From positions 204,835,934-204,899,933 of the forward strand of contig CP136063.1 of NCBI GenBank assembly GCA_032622095.1: 64,000 bases of DNA, written 5' to 3'. Source of the stretch: Siphonodentalium dalli. Its lineage: Eukaryota > Mollusca > Scaphopoda > Gadilida > Siphonodentaliidae. The translations under genes and the position numbers were made by a program. Shown one piece after another: positions 46,449-57,714 of the stretch. Numbering within the stretch: position 1 is the stretch's first letter; each line of letters starts with the position of its first letter. The notes below the pieces were generated by a model. That model saw nothing but the letters and a program-made list of their open reading frames with translations. It did not search any database and was not told the origin of the DNA.

Positions 46449-46715
46449 TTAATGCTGCACCAGCCTGTGACGCCAGTTCTTGGTTTGAGCACGAACCATC
46501 TGCTGGCAAAATTGCTAGGGAAATCGTGTCTGATCATACTTTTTCTATTAAAAGTGCAAATAAGAACTAATACACACAACAATAATGTATATGTTACCAA
46601 CGTCAACATGCACACCGTGAGTGTTGCGACACAAACATTAATCACTCTGAAATATCATAAGGCGGATGGTGGGCTCTTTAACAAGAACGTTTCATGGCGT
46701 CACAGGCTGGTGCAG
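46447..46715. mobile_element. Small MITE with perfect 22-bp TIR
   Basis: gctgcaccagcctgtgacgc(ca) and (tg)gcgtcacaggctggtgcagc are exact inverse copies 269 bp apart. Its right part coincides with the right arm of the 45502-46709 element, so the two share a terminus. Confidence 0.65.
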
Positions 46716-46737
46716 CTTTAAAGATCCTATGCCAATG

Positions 46738-46960
46738 GTCTCTCTTATATATGCGAGTCTCGCATATTTAAGAGAATACTCTGGCTTACAAGGTCAAGGT
46801 ATAGCTTGTTCGGCCAATCCATATATATGTCCGGCTGGATGCACCGAATGACGGATGGGCGCCCCGACGGACGGACGGGTGGACGGACGAGGATGTCGAT
46901 CCAGTATACCCCCATTCTCTTCGAGAGTGGGGTATAATAATAATTTATGTATTGACATAT
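46738..46960. repeat. Hairpin repeat plus gacggacg-rich repeat tail
   Basis: A hairpin (tctcttatatatgcgag / ctcgcatatttaagaga) is followed by a tail with gacggatgggcgccccgacg, a run of gacggacggacgg and finally ttctcttcgagagtggggta. Tails of this kind terminate dispersed repeats in many mollusc genomes (from memory). Confidence 0.5.
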
Positions 46961-48068
46961 AGCGACCGTCAATTTTTAAAAGGTACCTGCATAAATGTAA
47001 GTTATTACAATGGTTGAGGCAAAACAACTTTCAGACGAGATGTGTCATAATAACAACTTTGACATATGTATGTTGTGTGATAAAGCATATATAGCAGCAC
47101 ATTTATACATGGATAGTTGTATATTTACACACTAAGTGTGATCATCACTAAATCCAGCATTCCGATTGGTCGGCGCCCACGTGGCTAGTTGCAATTATTT
47201 CTCGGTGAATGCGTAACAGCTCATAACTGCAAGCTCATAACAACATCGATACGTCATTTGGGTTGGGAAAGACGAACGCGTAATGTTTTTGGCGCATTTG
47301 GAATCGCGCAGGATTGACTTAATAAATTATCGGGTTTCAATTGTTCCTGTTAACTTTTGCCAAGGGTGCTATGGGATATTTTGGGCTGGTTTTGTCACGA
47401 TACACTTTTCGATTTAAATACATTTACAAAAGTGGCTTTTTCGCTAAATGTATATAAATATAAGGATTAATTGTCATGTGGACGGTTTTTATGGAGATGT
47501 AACCGTGAGGAAAGTTGTCATAACTTGTGTAAAACCTCACGGTTACATCTCCATAAAAACAGTCCACATGACAGTTAATCCTTATATGAGTCCACATTCA
47601 TATTATATGTCATACCGTAGTGCAATTACAGAAATCGGGCTTTCGTTGTGTTGTCTCTTAATGCAAAAAAATAATGCAATAATGGCAACTAACCCACTCA
47701 TTTGTGTCAATTTATGTGTGCATCATCTGTAGTTGAAAGCATTTTTAAAATGACCCATAATTCGTTCTCAACAGACCTATTATATGTGTGTTAATCGTAT
47801 TTTATATCAGCATTTACCCGGCGTATACTTGGTGCAAACACACTTCGATCATCCAAAGAGCGTGGTATTCAAACCCGTTGTGGGAGTTTGCGTCGTGAGA
47901 ATACCGAGTTTCAAAACACACACAACTTGCCCAGGTTTCATCTTGTCAAAACAGCTGGTTTTCACATGGAAGAAAGCCAAGATGTTAATCCGTCTAATGA
48001 AATACTAAATTCTCTCTGAGAGAGACTAGAAATGTAGTATAGTTGGGAATGGGTTTTATCTACTACAA
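46961..48068. other. No gene; contains one strong hairpin
   Basis: Unique-looking sequence apart from the hairpin at 47459-47585. Open frames at 47448-47732 and 47784-48008 (+) lack support; the first is created partly by the hairpin. Confidence 0.5.
47459..47585. repeat. Hairpin with ~52-bp arms and 22-bp loop
   Basis: ataaggattaattgtcatgt...aaccgtgagg (47459-47511) pairs with cctcacggttacatctccat...taatccttat (47534-47585) with about three mismatches. No flanking duplication is apparent. It is either a minimal fold-back MITE or a structured RNA precursor-like sequence. Confidence 0.85.
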
Positions 48069-48408
48069 TGAATATTATAGAACAACATTATTACTCACAT
48101 ATACATGTATTTAATATCAGGAACATGTCAACATCATTTATAACGAATCATCTTCAATGCAGTTTATTGAATTCAAGAGTTACTTTTCAGTTAATGTTGT
48201 AGCTGTCGTGGATCGAGTGTTTCTGTCATCATCATCGGAGATTTTCCGTGATGTTTCCCGGAATTGGCCGAATCATACACGTTGATTGGCTGTCCCACAG
48301 TTGTTTACTGGGGTCAAATGTGACGCAATGTGACCGCCTTCAGACGCGGTCAAACGGTGTTTATTTTATAGTCCACGACGTAAAATTACAATACTCAAAT
48401 TCACTACA
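48069..48408 (-). repeat. LTR, left copy (3' LTR)
   Basis: Begins tgaatattatagaacaacat and ends aattcactaca on the plus strand. It is ~96% identical to 53821-54154 by eye, with a few substitutions and small gaps. Confidence 0.8.
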
Positions 48409-48632
48409 CACCACCCAGTATTATTTTGAAAAGAATGAAAACACCTTGCTTGCCAAAATAGGTGGAGTGTACAATGACTATAAGAGCCAAAACCCTGACG
48501 TCGCAAAAATAGGGTTACCGGGTTTTCCGATCATAGTTTGAACCAGTGATTAGTTCTTCAGTACTATAACCAGGTTACCGCTCTCTGACTATTGATTTTT
48601 GAATTTATAATTTATTCAAGATTTAAGACAGA

Positions 48633-48990
48633 TACTGGCTTGGGTATTTCAAGCCTTTAATTTTATACAGTTTGGTTTGGTGTTTCAAACCTTTTGACCC
48701 TCTATATAAGTTGGTTTGGTGTTTAACCCTTTGAGTCTTGATACTTTATGTAACTTGAATTGGTTTGGTCTTTCAAACCTTTTGACGCAGTATAAATTGA
48801 TTTGGTGTTTCAAACCTTAAATATACTGGATCTTAGATAAACTACCGACATGTATTCAACTGGCACCTAGTTTGGAATTTCAAAACTTTCTAGAGTATGT
48901 ACCATCTGGTTTGGTATTTCAAACCTTAAGTATACCGGTAACAACTGGCAAAGGTGATTTGGTTTGTCAAGTCATTTATGGAAATAGTTT
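48633..48990. repeat. Array of short palindromes ggtttg-gtgttt-caaacc
   Basis: About seven to eight copies of the imperfect palindrome (gttt)ggtttggtgtttcaaacc occur at ~35-70 bp intervals, often followed by ttttgac. Individual copies vary in the loop (gtattt, gtcttt, gaattt). It lies in the internal region of the LTR element next to the 3' LTR. Confidence 0.8.
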
Positions 48991-49227
48991 ATATAGGCTT
49001 ATACCGCTCTCTCATGTAAAATTTACATATTCTTAGCCAGGTACAGAATACACGTACATGTGTGCTTGTTTGGATTAACCCTCCAACTTGGCACTATGGA
49101 TATTCCTCACATATTTTGAAAGTGTCGTCTGGACAGACATTTACTTTCATTTTAATCGTCCCCATATGTGAGTATTTTGGAATAATATAGATCTTATTAG
49201 AATTCACAATTTTTTATTGGCGATTTA

Positions 49228-50588
49228 GGGTGGATACACACATGCATGTAATCTCTGTAAATATCGTGTATTTGGCGTTTTACATGGATCATACACACCG
49301 TGTAATATGTGTCCGCTGACAACCCACTCATTGAGACTGTGTTTGACCACAGTGAGTTAAACTCTGAACCGCTGAAGAGCCGTTGACTGGGACGAAGTCG
49401 TCAGGCCGCTTAAAATAATTATTCGCGCGATAACTCAAATGGTCGACGTTCTGTTTAAATCATTGTCAGTCTTCTATTGGTGTTAATACCAGTGATGGCC
49501 TCTTCCCCAACGCAGGGGGCTATGACCCCCCAACATGCACGGAGATATATTATCCCAGAAGCTACCGAATTCACCATTGCATATTTCCTCGAAAGGGTGT
49601 GCATGCAGCACCCTGAGTCCTGACACCTTGCTTTATAAATATCGTAGTCATGTCTGTCGTGTCTGTTTTCTACGAGTGATTAATCTAATATGCAGCAATT
49701 TATGCTATTCATATAATTATGAACATATTATACAGCTTTAAATTTGAATGCATGGTGTTGCTCTTTGTCTTCATTCGGCGAAAGGGCTGCCTAGCTACGA
49801 GTTCCCAACTACGCCACCTTTCCTCTCTTGTATTATACAGTTATACATGTATACGCAAAATTTACAACCATGGAATATTTAAGTAAAACATTATATTGTA
49901 AATCTTGCCCAGATAATCCCGGCTGATACATTCAATTAACTCCCTTAGTTATTGGAAGCTTTCGAGAACCAACCCCTCCCCCAATCATGGATTATGGTCG
50001 AAAATGTTATAATTCAAGCTTGTGACAGTTAGGGGCTTGTTCAACCTTTGGCTTGAGAAACATATATATAAATGGGGGGGGGGGGGGTGTCACTCTTTTT
50101 AATTTCAACGCTGTACCTGCATTATTTTTTGGCGCTATAATGAATATCTGCAATCCCAATTGAATTAATGTTATCACATGAGCTCGCTCTCAAATTATCA
50201 GAGAAATCTCAACAAGCCGGTATCATCCTATAACAGAATTCTGCATATTTTATTTTTGTTTTGGATGACCCTGTTTCCAAGAAATGACAGAAACCAATCA
50301 AGTATAAAATCTACCGGCTCTAATCCACTTTTCGAAATGAATTATAACTCGTGAAAAACAGCAACATATATCAGACAAGAATTACTCATTTCGGCATTCA
50401 TGAAAGAAGACATGCTTATGACTGGCCTGAAATTTCTTGATGGCAGTTTGTTTGATAATGGCTCATAACTACTCACTGGTGAAATTGACCTATCGCGCGC
50501 AGGTGATTAATTTTGTCAATTATTGGTATGGCCATGTAAAATACATGTATTTTACATACATACATTACATGCATGTGTGTATCCACCC
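49228..50588. mobile_element. PIF/Harbinger-like non-autonomous element, copy 2
   Basis: It has the same termini (gggtggatacacacatgcat) and interior as 34352-35699, with TTA on both sides (49225-49227 and 50589-50591). It is nested inside the LTR-flanked element. Near its right end is a short duplication of acatgtattttacatacata. Confidence 0.85.
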
Positions 50589-50591
50589 TTA

Positions 50592-51394
50592 GTAATTGAA
50601 CATTTTGTACATGCACCCTTTAATGCTGGTTCAGTTGGTTGACCCTATTTCATTAGAAGGATCATTGTGCAAATTATTGTGCAATCACCATGATTCTGTT
50701 GATCCAGACTTGGTTGATTCAAGTCTTTCAAATCAACCAATGTACCACTGCTGGATTGATGACCAAGCCTTCTACTACGTCGGTGGCGAATGAGACATTC
50801 TTTACTAGACTAAGTTAATTGTTTTCTTCGCCCATTTAAAGGGAACATCCATTCATACTGAAATAGATAACACATATATCTGTTATCACTGTTAGGGTGA
50901 GATGAGTTAACTTGAATATGGTAAATTGGTAGCCATACTAAATTATTTCATCTCTTTTGTTTTAATATAACATGGGACACAATGTGATGGGCTTCATCAC
51001 TTTTTCATTAACTTTTGGTTTAATCTGAAATTAGGATTCCAGTCATTGTCGACTGACTTGGTCAGTCTTTAATTGACTCTATTTTTTCCTCCAATTTAAA
51101 GCGAACATCCATTCATCACATTTGGATGTATCATCATGCTGATCAGCAAATTGACTGATATTTTCAATTGAACTGTCATACAATGGCAATTTGTCAGATT
51201 TCTTGTTTGTGAAACTATTAACAAAACTTTGAGCTTCTGATTTATACATTGGTAGATATTTGTCAATTTGGGGGACGTTACTGTACCATGATCGAATGTT
51301 TCAGTAAAGTTTGGGATTTCCAATGACAGGCATCTACCTTCTGAATTTATAGTTTCAACATCTGACAGGTAGCCATGACTCATTTGTGTGGGCT
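50592..51394. other. LTR-element interior, decayed, no intact gene
   Basis: The minus strand continues the decayed coding text after ...KSCKNKWNDPK, with many stops. The phrase aacatccattcat is duplicated (50843 and 51107). No domain recognised. Confidence 0.4.
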
Positions 51395-51395
51395 T

Positions 51396-52412
51396 TATTT
51401 TGGATCATTCCACTTATTTTTACAACTTTTAGTTGGATATATGATTTCGATTTCCTCAATATCTTCATTGAGGATTGTTTCTGACACATCAGTTAAAATA
51501 TCAAAAGATTCCCATATTTCTGAACATTCTGAATATGAACAGAGTTTGTCAGATATTGCATTATCACTGTTATCTGACTTTTGATGGGGAAACACATGAC
51601 TCATCAAAGATTTCTGAATTTATATGCTGTGGGGAATTTCTGGTTAAAGTCTCCCCGCTTTTTGAGTATAAATCAGTTAAGCTACCTTTATTTGTATGTT
51701 GTGGAGAATACTTGATCAGTGGCTCTCCGCGTTTTGTATCAATAATTTGGATTTCACCAAGGGTACCTTTAGAGTTATTATTTACTACCCAATCAATTGG
51801 AAATTGTCGGGGTTTATTTCCTAGAATTTGGGGCATTGTTTCATCATCCAATTTTGTCCGAGTATTTTCAGACTTTTGCATCATGTGTTCCATTTCATAC
51901 ATAATAGCTATTGGTGTCATGATTGGATTTTTCATGGAACATGTCTTAAATATTTTGAGAGCATATTCAGACAAACATTGTTGAAGAGTGGCAATTCTTT
52001 CAATTTCACTTAGGTTTTCCTGATTGGCAAACTGACAGAATCTTATTTGATATGTTAGCCAATCTTCTTTGTCATTATACATGTAATATAATGTTTGTGG
52101 TATAGGATCACATGGTTGTTCACAGTTTGTACTGCTTGATGTGTGAACACATGAATTACCTACATGTATCACAGGTTCATTCTGTGATTTTTGGATTTTT
52201 AAGTCAATAGGTGCTTTTTGAATGAAATGATGGTTAGCACTTAATGTCATAGATATGTCATTCAACTTCATTTCAGATGATGTCTGCTGATTTGGAATAA
52301 ATGGTTGATAATTATTTATGTTTTCAGCAGGTGTATATGATAAAGATGAGGTTTGTATAACTGATACAGGCTGGATGATATTTTGAACTTTATTATCCAA
52401 AGTTTCATTCAA
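51396..52412 (-). pseudogene. Gag-like protein remnant of the LTR element
   Basis: Right to left, the frame gives ~280 residues. Its middle part, YMYNDKEDWLTYQIRFCQFA followed by NQENLSEIERIATLQQCLSEYALKIF, resembles the capsid region of retrotransposon Gag proteins (W-x3-Y-x3-F, then L-x2-CL-x3-A-x2-F). The C-terminal part has repeats (GETLTRNSPQH, GEPLIKYSPQH) and ends ...EIFDESCVSPSKVR. A one-base shift near 51590 continues as ...SHVFPHQKSDNSDN...IYPTKSCKNKW to 51396. No CCHC knuckle and no protease are visible. The identity is a weak-similarity judgement by eye; it could instead be an unrelated low-complexity gene. Confidence 0.45.
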
Positions 52413-52422
52413 AGCTCAATAA

Positions 52423-52968
52423 TTAGGTTGAGACCAGGAAGGCGAAATAACCTTTTGTGGCTCTTTTTGGTAAAGCATTTGTTTGTGGAATGTTATTTTC
52501 AGTGTTAAGTTCCTGATGACTGCTCTGAAGAACAGAAGTACCACAGAATGCTAACACATTTTGATCATGAATTTCAGTAGATGACTTTGGCATCAGTGAA
52601 TTGTAATAAGTTACATTAAGAATCTTATTACTTGACACACTGCATTGTGAGTATGTTTGTAATTTAAAAGTATGGTTATTAAAACTATGCACCTATGTGG
52701 AATTAGCACCAATAGTTTCACCTTGAACATATTGCTGCGTATAGAGATGTTTAGTTTGGTTATTCAAACTTTTTGATTCCAATTGCTGAGTATAGAGATG
52801 TTTATATATAGTTTGGTTGTTCAAACTTTTTGATTCCAATTGCTGAGCATAGAGATTAGTTTGGTTATTCAAACTTTTTGATTCCAATTGCTGAGCATAG
52901 AGATTAGTTTGGTTATTCAAACTTTTTGATTCCAATTGCTGAGCATAGAGATTAGTTTGGTTATTCAA
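52423..52968 (-). pseudogene. N-terminal repeat region upstream of the gag-like frame
   Basis: Two open stretches in different frames (52968-52693 and 52692-52423) precede the gag-like segment. The first encodes five to six repeats of NNQTNLYAQQLESKSL. Frame changes and the stop just before 52412 show that the reading frame is broken. Confidence 0.4.
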
Positions 52969-52995
52969 ACTTTTTTATTCCAATTGGTGATATAT
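52732..52995. repeat. 48-bp tandem repeat (Q/N-rich peptide coding)
   Basis: The unit contains tttggttattcaaacttttt, gattccaattgctga and gcatagagattag. Three perfect and two to three variant copies occur. Each holds the small palindrome gtttggttattcaaac, similar to the ggtttg..caaacc palindromes at 48633-48990 at the other end of the same element. Confidence 0.9.
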
Positions 52996-53014
52996 TGGGT
53001 ACTGTTTGGGTGAA

Positions 53015-53820
53015 TTTACAGTTGATAGACCATAAATAACATAACAGTTGCTATTGCAACTCACTGGTAATTTAGACATTGTAGACTATGTGTTGTTTGC
53101 ATGTGTTTGAACGTGTGGTAAGGTGAATCTGCATTCACATTTTATTTACAGTCCTTATAGTTCATGCAGAACATTAGTCTGATTTAATTTGTCATTTAAT
53201 ATCTTCCACACCTACTCCCTCTTTGATATGGCAAAAATTGTGGAATAGCTGTCCTCAAAAATGTTACAGAATATAAGAATATGTTAATATTGGCGTATAA
53301 ATACATGTAACAAATGACCTGAAGTAGTATTTTACTTCTTATGAGCTTGATGTTACTTTTAATTAGGTTTTGTTGACATTCATTAGAGCAATAAAATAAA
53401 TGCAAAATTGAAGTTGAAACATTTGAACATTTTGGTATGCAATAAGGACAAACATGGCAAAATTGGATGTCAAAATCTGGATTGGCATACAAAAATGGAT
53501 AATAGGCATTGTATATGAAAACATTTATGGCAAAAAATGGCAATATCAGAGCAAAAATTATCAATTATTTGAAAAACTAGCAAAAATGGACATATTATCA
53601 GGCAAAAATAATTTATGCAAGGTAAACAGGATCAATTACATCAAAATTGGGCAAAATATAGGATACTTAAACAATTGAGAGCAAAATAGGACAAAATATA
53701 TCAAAATTTTGGCAAAAATTGATAAAAATGCAGCAAATTTTCAAAAATGGACATTAATCTCAAACATTGGCAATTAATTATATATCAAGTTATTCAGGTT
53801 ACTGAATAATAGCAATATTA
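53015..53820. other. LTR-element interior, A-rich low-complexity
   Basis: The plus strand is dominated by irregular repeats of gcaaaattgg / ggcaaaaatgg (53450-53760). Open frames on both strands here are composition artefacts. No primer-binding site was recognised at 53800-53820. Confidence 0.5.
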
Positions 53821-53908
53821 TGAATATTATAGAACAACATTATTAGTCACATATATTTAATATCAGGAACATGTCAACATCATTTATAACGAATCATCTT
53901 CAATGCAG

Positions 53909-53914
53909 TTTATT
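53909..53914 (-). promoter_or_regulatory. Polyadenylation signal AATAAA in the LTR
   Basis: AATAAA on the minus strand ~190 bp downstream of the TATA box, fitting an R/U5 boundary before the LTR end. Confidence 0.5.
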
Positions 53915-54105
53915 GAATTCAAGAGTTACTTTTCAGTTAATGTTGTAGCTGTCGTGGATCGAGTGTTTCTGTCATCATCATCGGGGATTCTCCGTGATGT
54001 TTCCCGGTATTGGCCGAATCATACACGTTGATTGGCTGTCCCACAGTTGTTTACTGGGGTCAAATGTGACGCAATGTGACCGCCTTCAGACGAGTTCAAA
54101 CGGTG

Positions 54106-54116
54106 TTTATTTTATA
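54106..54116 (-). promoter_or_regulatory. TATA box of the 5' LTR
   Basis: TATAAAATAAA on the minus strand, ~38 bp from the LTR start. The copy in the other LTR is at the equivalent place (about 48360-48370). Confidence 0.5.
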
Positions 54117-54154
54117 GTCCACGACGTAAAATTACAATACCCAAATTCGCTACA

Positions 54155-55747
54155 GAAAGCCCCCATAAATGGACAAATGCATTCCATAGACCGTTCTCTC
54201 CCAGACGTTCTAAGTTTAATTTTGTTAATACTGCCCGACTTTTCTGTAGCGAGTCGACAAAATATTAAAACATTGTCCCGTTGTGCGAGTCTTCTCACCG
54301 GTGTATGAGTTCACGTATATATGACCAGCGTGATATAACGGCTCTGTCTTGATTACCTGATTATACGCCCACAGTTTACCACAGGCACTTATTTTTGTCA
54401 ACGACGAAAAGCAACACGTTTCAATTATTATTTAATTTGAATGGGGAGTTGCCAGCGTTTAGGTACATGTTTCCTCCGTTGCCGTTGCGCTGTGGATTCG
54501 GCTAGTGTGAGCTATATTTCTATCAAATTTTATGCCCTTTTTCTAGATATATAGCTTTTTCTTTCGTTTTAATATTTATTAGTCTAATTTATGTAACACA
54601 TGATATATAACATATACACTTTTTATACAGACAATGGAATTGGAGTACAATTAAGTGCTGACACACATATGGGTGCCACATCTCCCATTGGTTATTACAC
54701 TGCAAAATAAATAAAGAGTAATGGCAAAGCAACATGACTACCAACAAAAAAAGTTGAACAAATATACTGACCACCGGTCACCCCTCCCCCGAGTCAGTCA
54801 TGGGTTTGTATACGTATGTATTCAAAGTCGCGTTCTTCTGTGATTTAAAGTGAAGTGAGACACTTCGGTATAGGGTGATCAAATATAAATGGAGAATAAT
54901 CTTTCTCAATGTATAGTTATAATTATTTTTACAAATACTAATCCAAATTCTAATGCAATAGCTGCAAATATATCGCTTGAAATGGGGGGCGGGTCAATAT
55001 CGATAAACTGTCAGAAATTTAAGTAGACCCGACCGGCGCCAACGTTCGGTATTCTTAGGCGTCAATTTTGACAGAAGCTTATTTCAGATACCTGGTTAGT
55101 TGCTATATAAACAAAACAACGGCGTCGCTTGTGGCGTCGCCATTAAGTAAATTTGACAGATACTATATTCGCCATGTACCTTTCCGAACACAACTTTATC
55201 CCCTGAATATCATCGTCTTGATATCATGTGACAAAATTTCTTGAACCGAAACAGAGGCGGTGTGAAATACTCATACATTGAGTAAACAATTTTCCATTTT
55301 CCAAGTTCAGGGTCAAATTAAAACCGGCCGATCTGGGTCAGGTCGCCGATAAAAATCTGACAAAGATATCAGTTACTGCATAAACTAATTGTGCATATTT
55401 CTATTTGATGTGCCATTATTTTTCATCTTTATCAGTATTTATATCGGTAAGAGCGATGTTAATTGAGGGACTATTAAATTTGTTTTTAAAAAGTCGTGAA
55501 TTGGTTGAGTGCTTTTTATGGCTGCACATTATTGCGTTGATAATTACAAGGCATGTGTGTGTTTGAATTAGTGGAGTAGATTAGTAACAAAATTGGTCAC
55601 TTTGTGACTAAAGCATGAAACTTTGCACATATGTACATATCCACATACTAATTGATATTAGATGTCGGGCCACGCTGAAATTTCACTTTAACCCCTAATT
55701 TGAGGGTTTTTCCGAATTTGACGAGTTTATCGTTTCTTTGTATTTAT
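54155..55747. other. No gene recognised
   Basis: No exon supported. A diverged copy of the dispersed phrase seen at 21460-21540 (aagtgaagtgagacacttcgg...gtgatcaaat...aataatctttctcaa) is at ~54846-54912. Confidence 0.5.
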
Positions 55748-56062
55748 TCTAATTTCTATTGAAATAGAGGTATGAATAGTGAATAAAATAACATGCAGAT
55801 TAATAATCAGACCAAAAGCTCTCGATCGTCGTTACATGGTTCAAGTACGCAAATACCGCGCGATTCTAATCACATTTAGTCCATCCAAGTACGCAAATAC
55901 CTGTTTTAATTTCTATTGAAACAGAGGTCTGAATAGTGCATGAAATTGCATGCAGAACAATAATCAGGCCAAAATTGTCAATTTTCGTTACATGGTTCAA
56001 GTACGCAAATACCGAGTACGATTCTAATCACATTTATTCCATCCAAGTACACAAATACCGAG
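55748..56062. repeat. Tandem duplication of ~160 bp
   Basis: Both copies run atttctattgaaa.agaggt.tgaatagtg ... ttacatggttcaagtacgca ... attctaatcacattta..ccatccaagtac. Within each copy aagtacgcaaatacc occurs twice. Similarity between copies ~85% by eye. Confidence 0.85.
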
Positions 56063-56164
56063 TACACAGCTAATCCACCACATCCTACGACAGGGCCTGA
56101 TATACTTGCCAGTATCTAAAAGTGCTGATCTAAAAATGGCCTCAGGTAACGCACTCCTGATATC

Positions 56165-56575
56165 AACTTTGAAAATATGGTCTCTCGTGAGGGTTAATTA
56201 AAATACATGTATGGTCCCATGAGGGTTATTTAAAATATGTCACATCCAGAGAGGGCTAAGTAAAATATGGTCCGATGAGTGTTAATACAAATATGGTCCC
56301 ATGATGGTTAATTTAAAACGTACCATGATTGTTAATTAAAATATGGTCCCCATGATAAATTATGGTCCCATGAGGGTTGATACAAATATGGATCCAAGGG
56401 TGTTAATTGAAATATGGTCCTATGAAGGTCAATTAAAATAATTATGGTAACATGAGGGTTAATTGAATTAAGATATGGTCCCATTATGAGGGTTAATTAA
56501 TATTAAAATATGGTGTCAGCAGTGTTTAATAAACTACGGTCCCATGGGGGAGGTAAATAAATTATAGTACCATGA
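56165..56575. repeat. ~27-bp degenerate minisatellite (atggtcccatgagggttaat)
   Basis: About 13 to 14 units of atggtcccatgagggttaat plus a few a's, with many substitutions and length changes. No coding role. Confidence 0.9.
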
Positions 56576-57350
56576 TATTATGTTGCGTACACAGAAATAA
56601 AATTGATGTTTACAATAAGGCCACGTATGTTAAACAACCAATGTGAAGGGTCAGTACTTGAACTTTTTCTAAATAACATCTATATTCATAGCTCAGATAT
56701 ATTCCGCATACGAAGAAATGAAAACAAAAAGTTTAGAGACCAAGACTAAAGTTCACTAAACGACATACTAAACGTCAATATTTGCAAACAGCATGAATGA
56801 GTAAAGTGGGAATTGGTTAATATAATTGCCATCCCAACTCATTTAGAATATAACATGCCGATATTTGTCGCGTATCAATAAATGAAAAAGTTGACTAAAC
56901 GATGTTAAATAACACGTTCAAGTTAAAAACCGACATAGACAAACAGCTCGAAGGGCTCATGTGTGAATTAAATTGTCTTATACCATCCTCAAAACCCTAT
57001 GCAATATAATTGTAGATATATAGGATCATTCCGATTTGAAAATAACTGACAGATTTTCAAATAACAATAGAAACACACACCGCGCATTGCGTAATGGTTA
57101 ACGCGGTAATTCCCGTTGCAATAACTAGTATCGCGGCTAACAAACCATGGTCAAATAAAGCCAATTACCAAAGTACGTAATTAGTCATATAAAACTCCAT
57201 AGGTCCATTTGCAGGCAAAAACCCCTTCACGGAATGACACAGAATGACACAGAATGAAATGACACAGAATGACACCAAAAAAAGCTTGTCAACAATTTGT
57301 TCAAGGTCCAATGCTTCAACGACAGACTATTAGGAGACTGCTATTGACCT
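56576..57350. other. No gene recognised
   Basis: Unique-looking DNA; a short tandem (gaatgacacagaatgacaca) at 57232-57275. Confidence 0.5.
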
Positions 57351-57714
57351 AATTCGTGCTCTCCAACTAAAAATAATCCATTTTTTCCAGAATTTGGTAC
57401 GTTTCAATGATATCACTGCGAAATATCCTATCATTCATCGATGTCAAATTTAATATGCACAATTGCGCAGGCCGTTCACTAGTTGAGATGTTCTTCGCTG
57501 CACAGATTCTATTTTTCTTGATTGGCCTAACATATGCTGGGTCCATACGTACGTTGCAACAATATTTCGCTATCGGCCGCACACTTGTAGTGCAAAGTCT
57601 CCTGCGTTCTCAAAAGCAATATATTGTGTAAGTGAAAATTTAAGTCCAGCTATTGTCTGGAAAACAGGAAAAGCGTGGACATTCTGACGACATTTCAGTT
57701 GGAGAGCACGAATT
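57351..57714. mobile_element. MITE, ~364 bp
   Basis: Inverted ends aattcgtgctctccaact and agttggagagcacgaatt (18 bp, perfect). The interior has a 74-codon frame with no identity. The target duplication is not clear. Confidence 0.75.

Larger units (their letters stand above)
45502..46709. mobile_element. TIR element with ~125-bp arms hosting other MITEs
   Basis: cagcctgtgacgccatgaaa...catatacac (45502-45635) pairs with ~46580-46709. The arms share accatccg..atgatatttcagagtga and ggtgtgcatgttgac. Inside are a TTAA MITE (46008-46448) and a small hairpin repeat family. At its right end a second, perfect inverted pair defines a smaller element (46447-46715). Confidence 0.7.
48069..54154 (-). mobile_element. 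LTR-flanked element without pol (non-autonomous LTR retrotransposon)
   Basis: Two ~337-bp direct repeats (48069-48408 and 53821-54154) run TG...CA and flank 5.4 kb. On the minus strand each has a TATA-box and a downstream AATAAA, and the internal gag-like pseudogene is also on the minus strand, so the element reads right to left. A G-rich tract (gggtggtg) precedes the 3' LTR on that strand and could be the polypurine tract. No tRNA-like primer site and no 5-bp target duplication were found (tacaa left, gaaag right). No protease, reverse transcriptase or integrase is visible. A Harbinger-like element (49228-50588) is nested in it. Confidence 0.65.
53821..54154 (-). repeat. LTR, right copy (5' LTR)
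   Basis: Read on the minus strand it begins tgtagcgaatttgggtattg and ends ctataatattca. It contains the TATA box and AATAAA listed separately. Confidence 0.8.

Noticed and set aside
53196-53678. Overlapping frames of 122 (-) and 74 (+) codons
   Set aside because: The region is low-complexity gcaaaat-type repeat; both strands stay open by composition.
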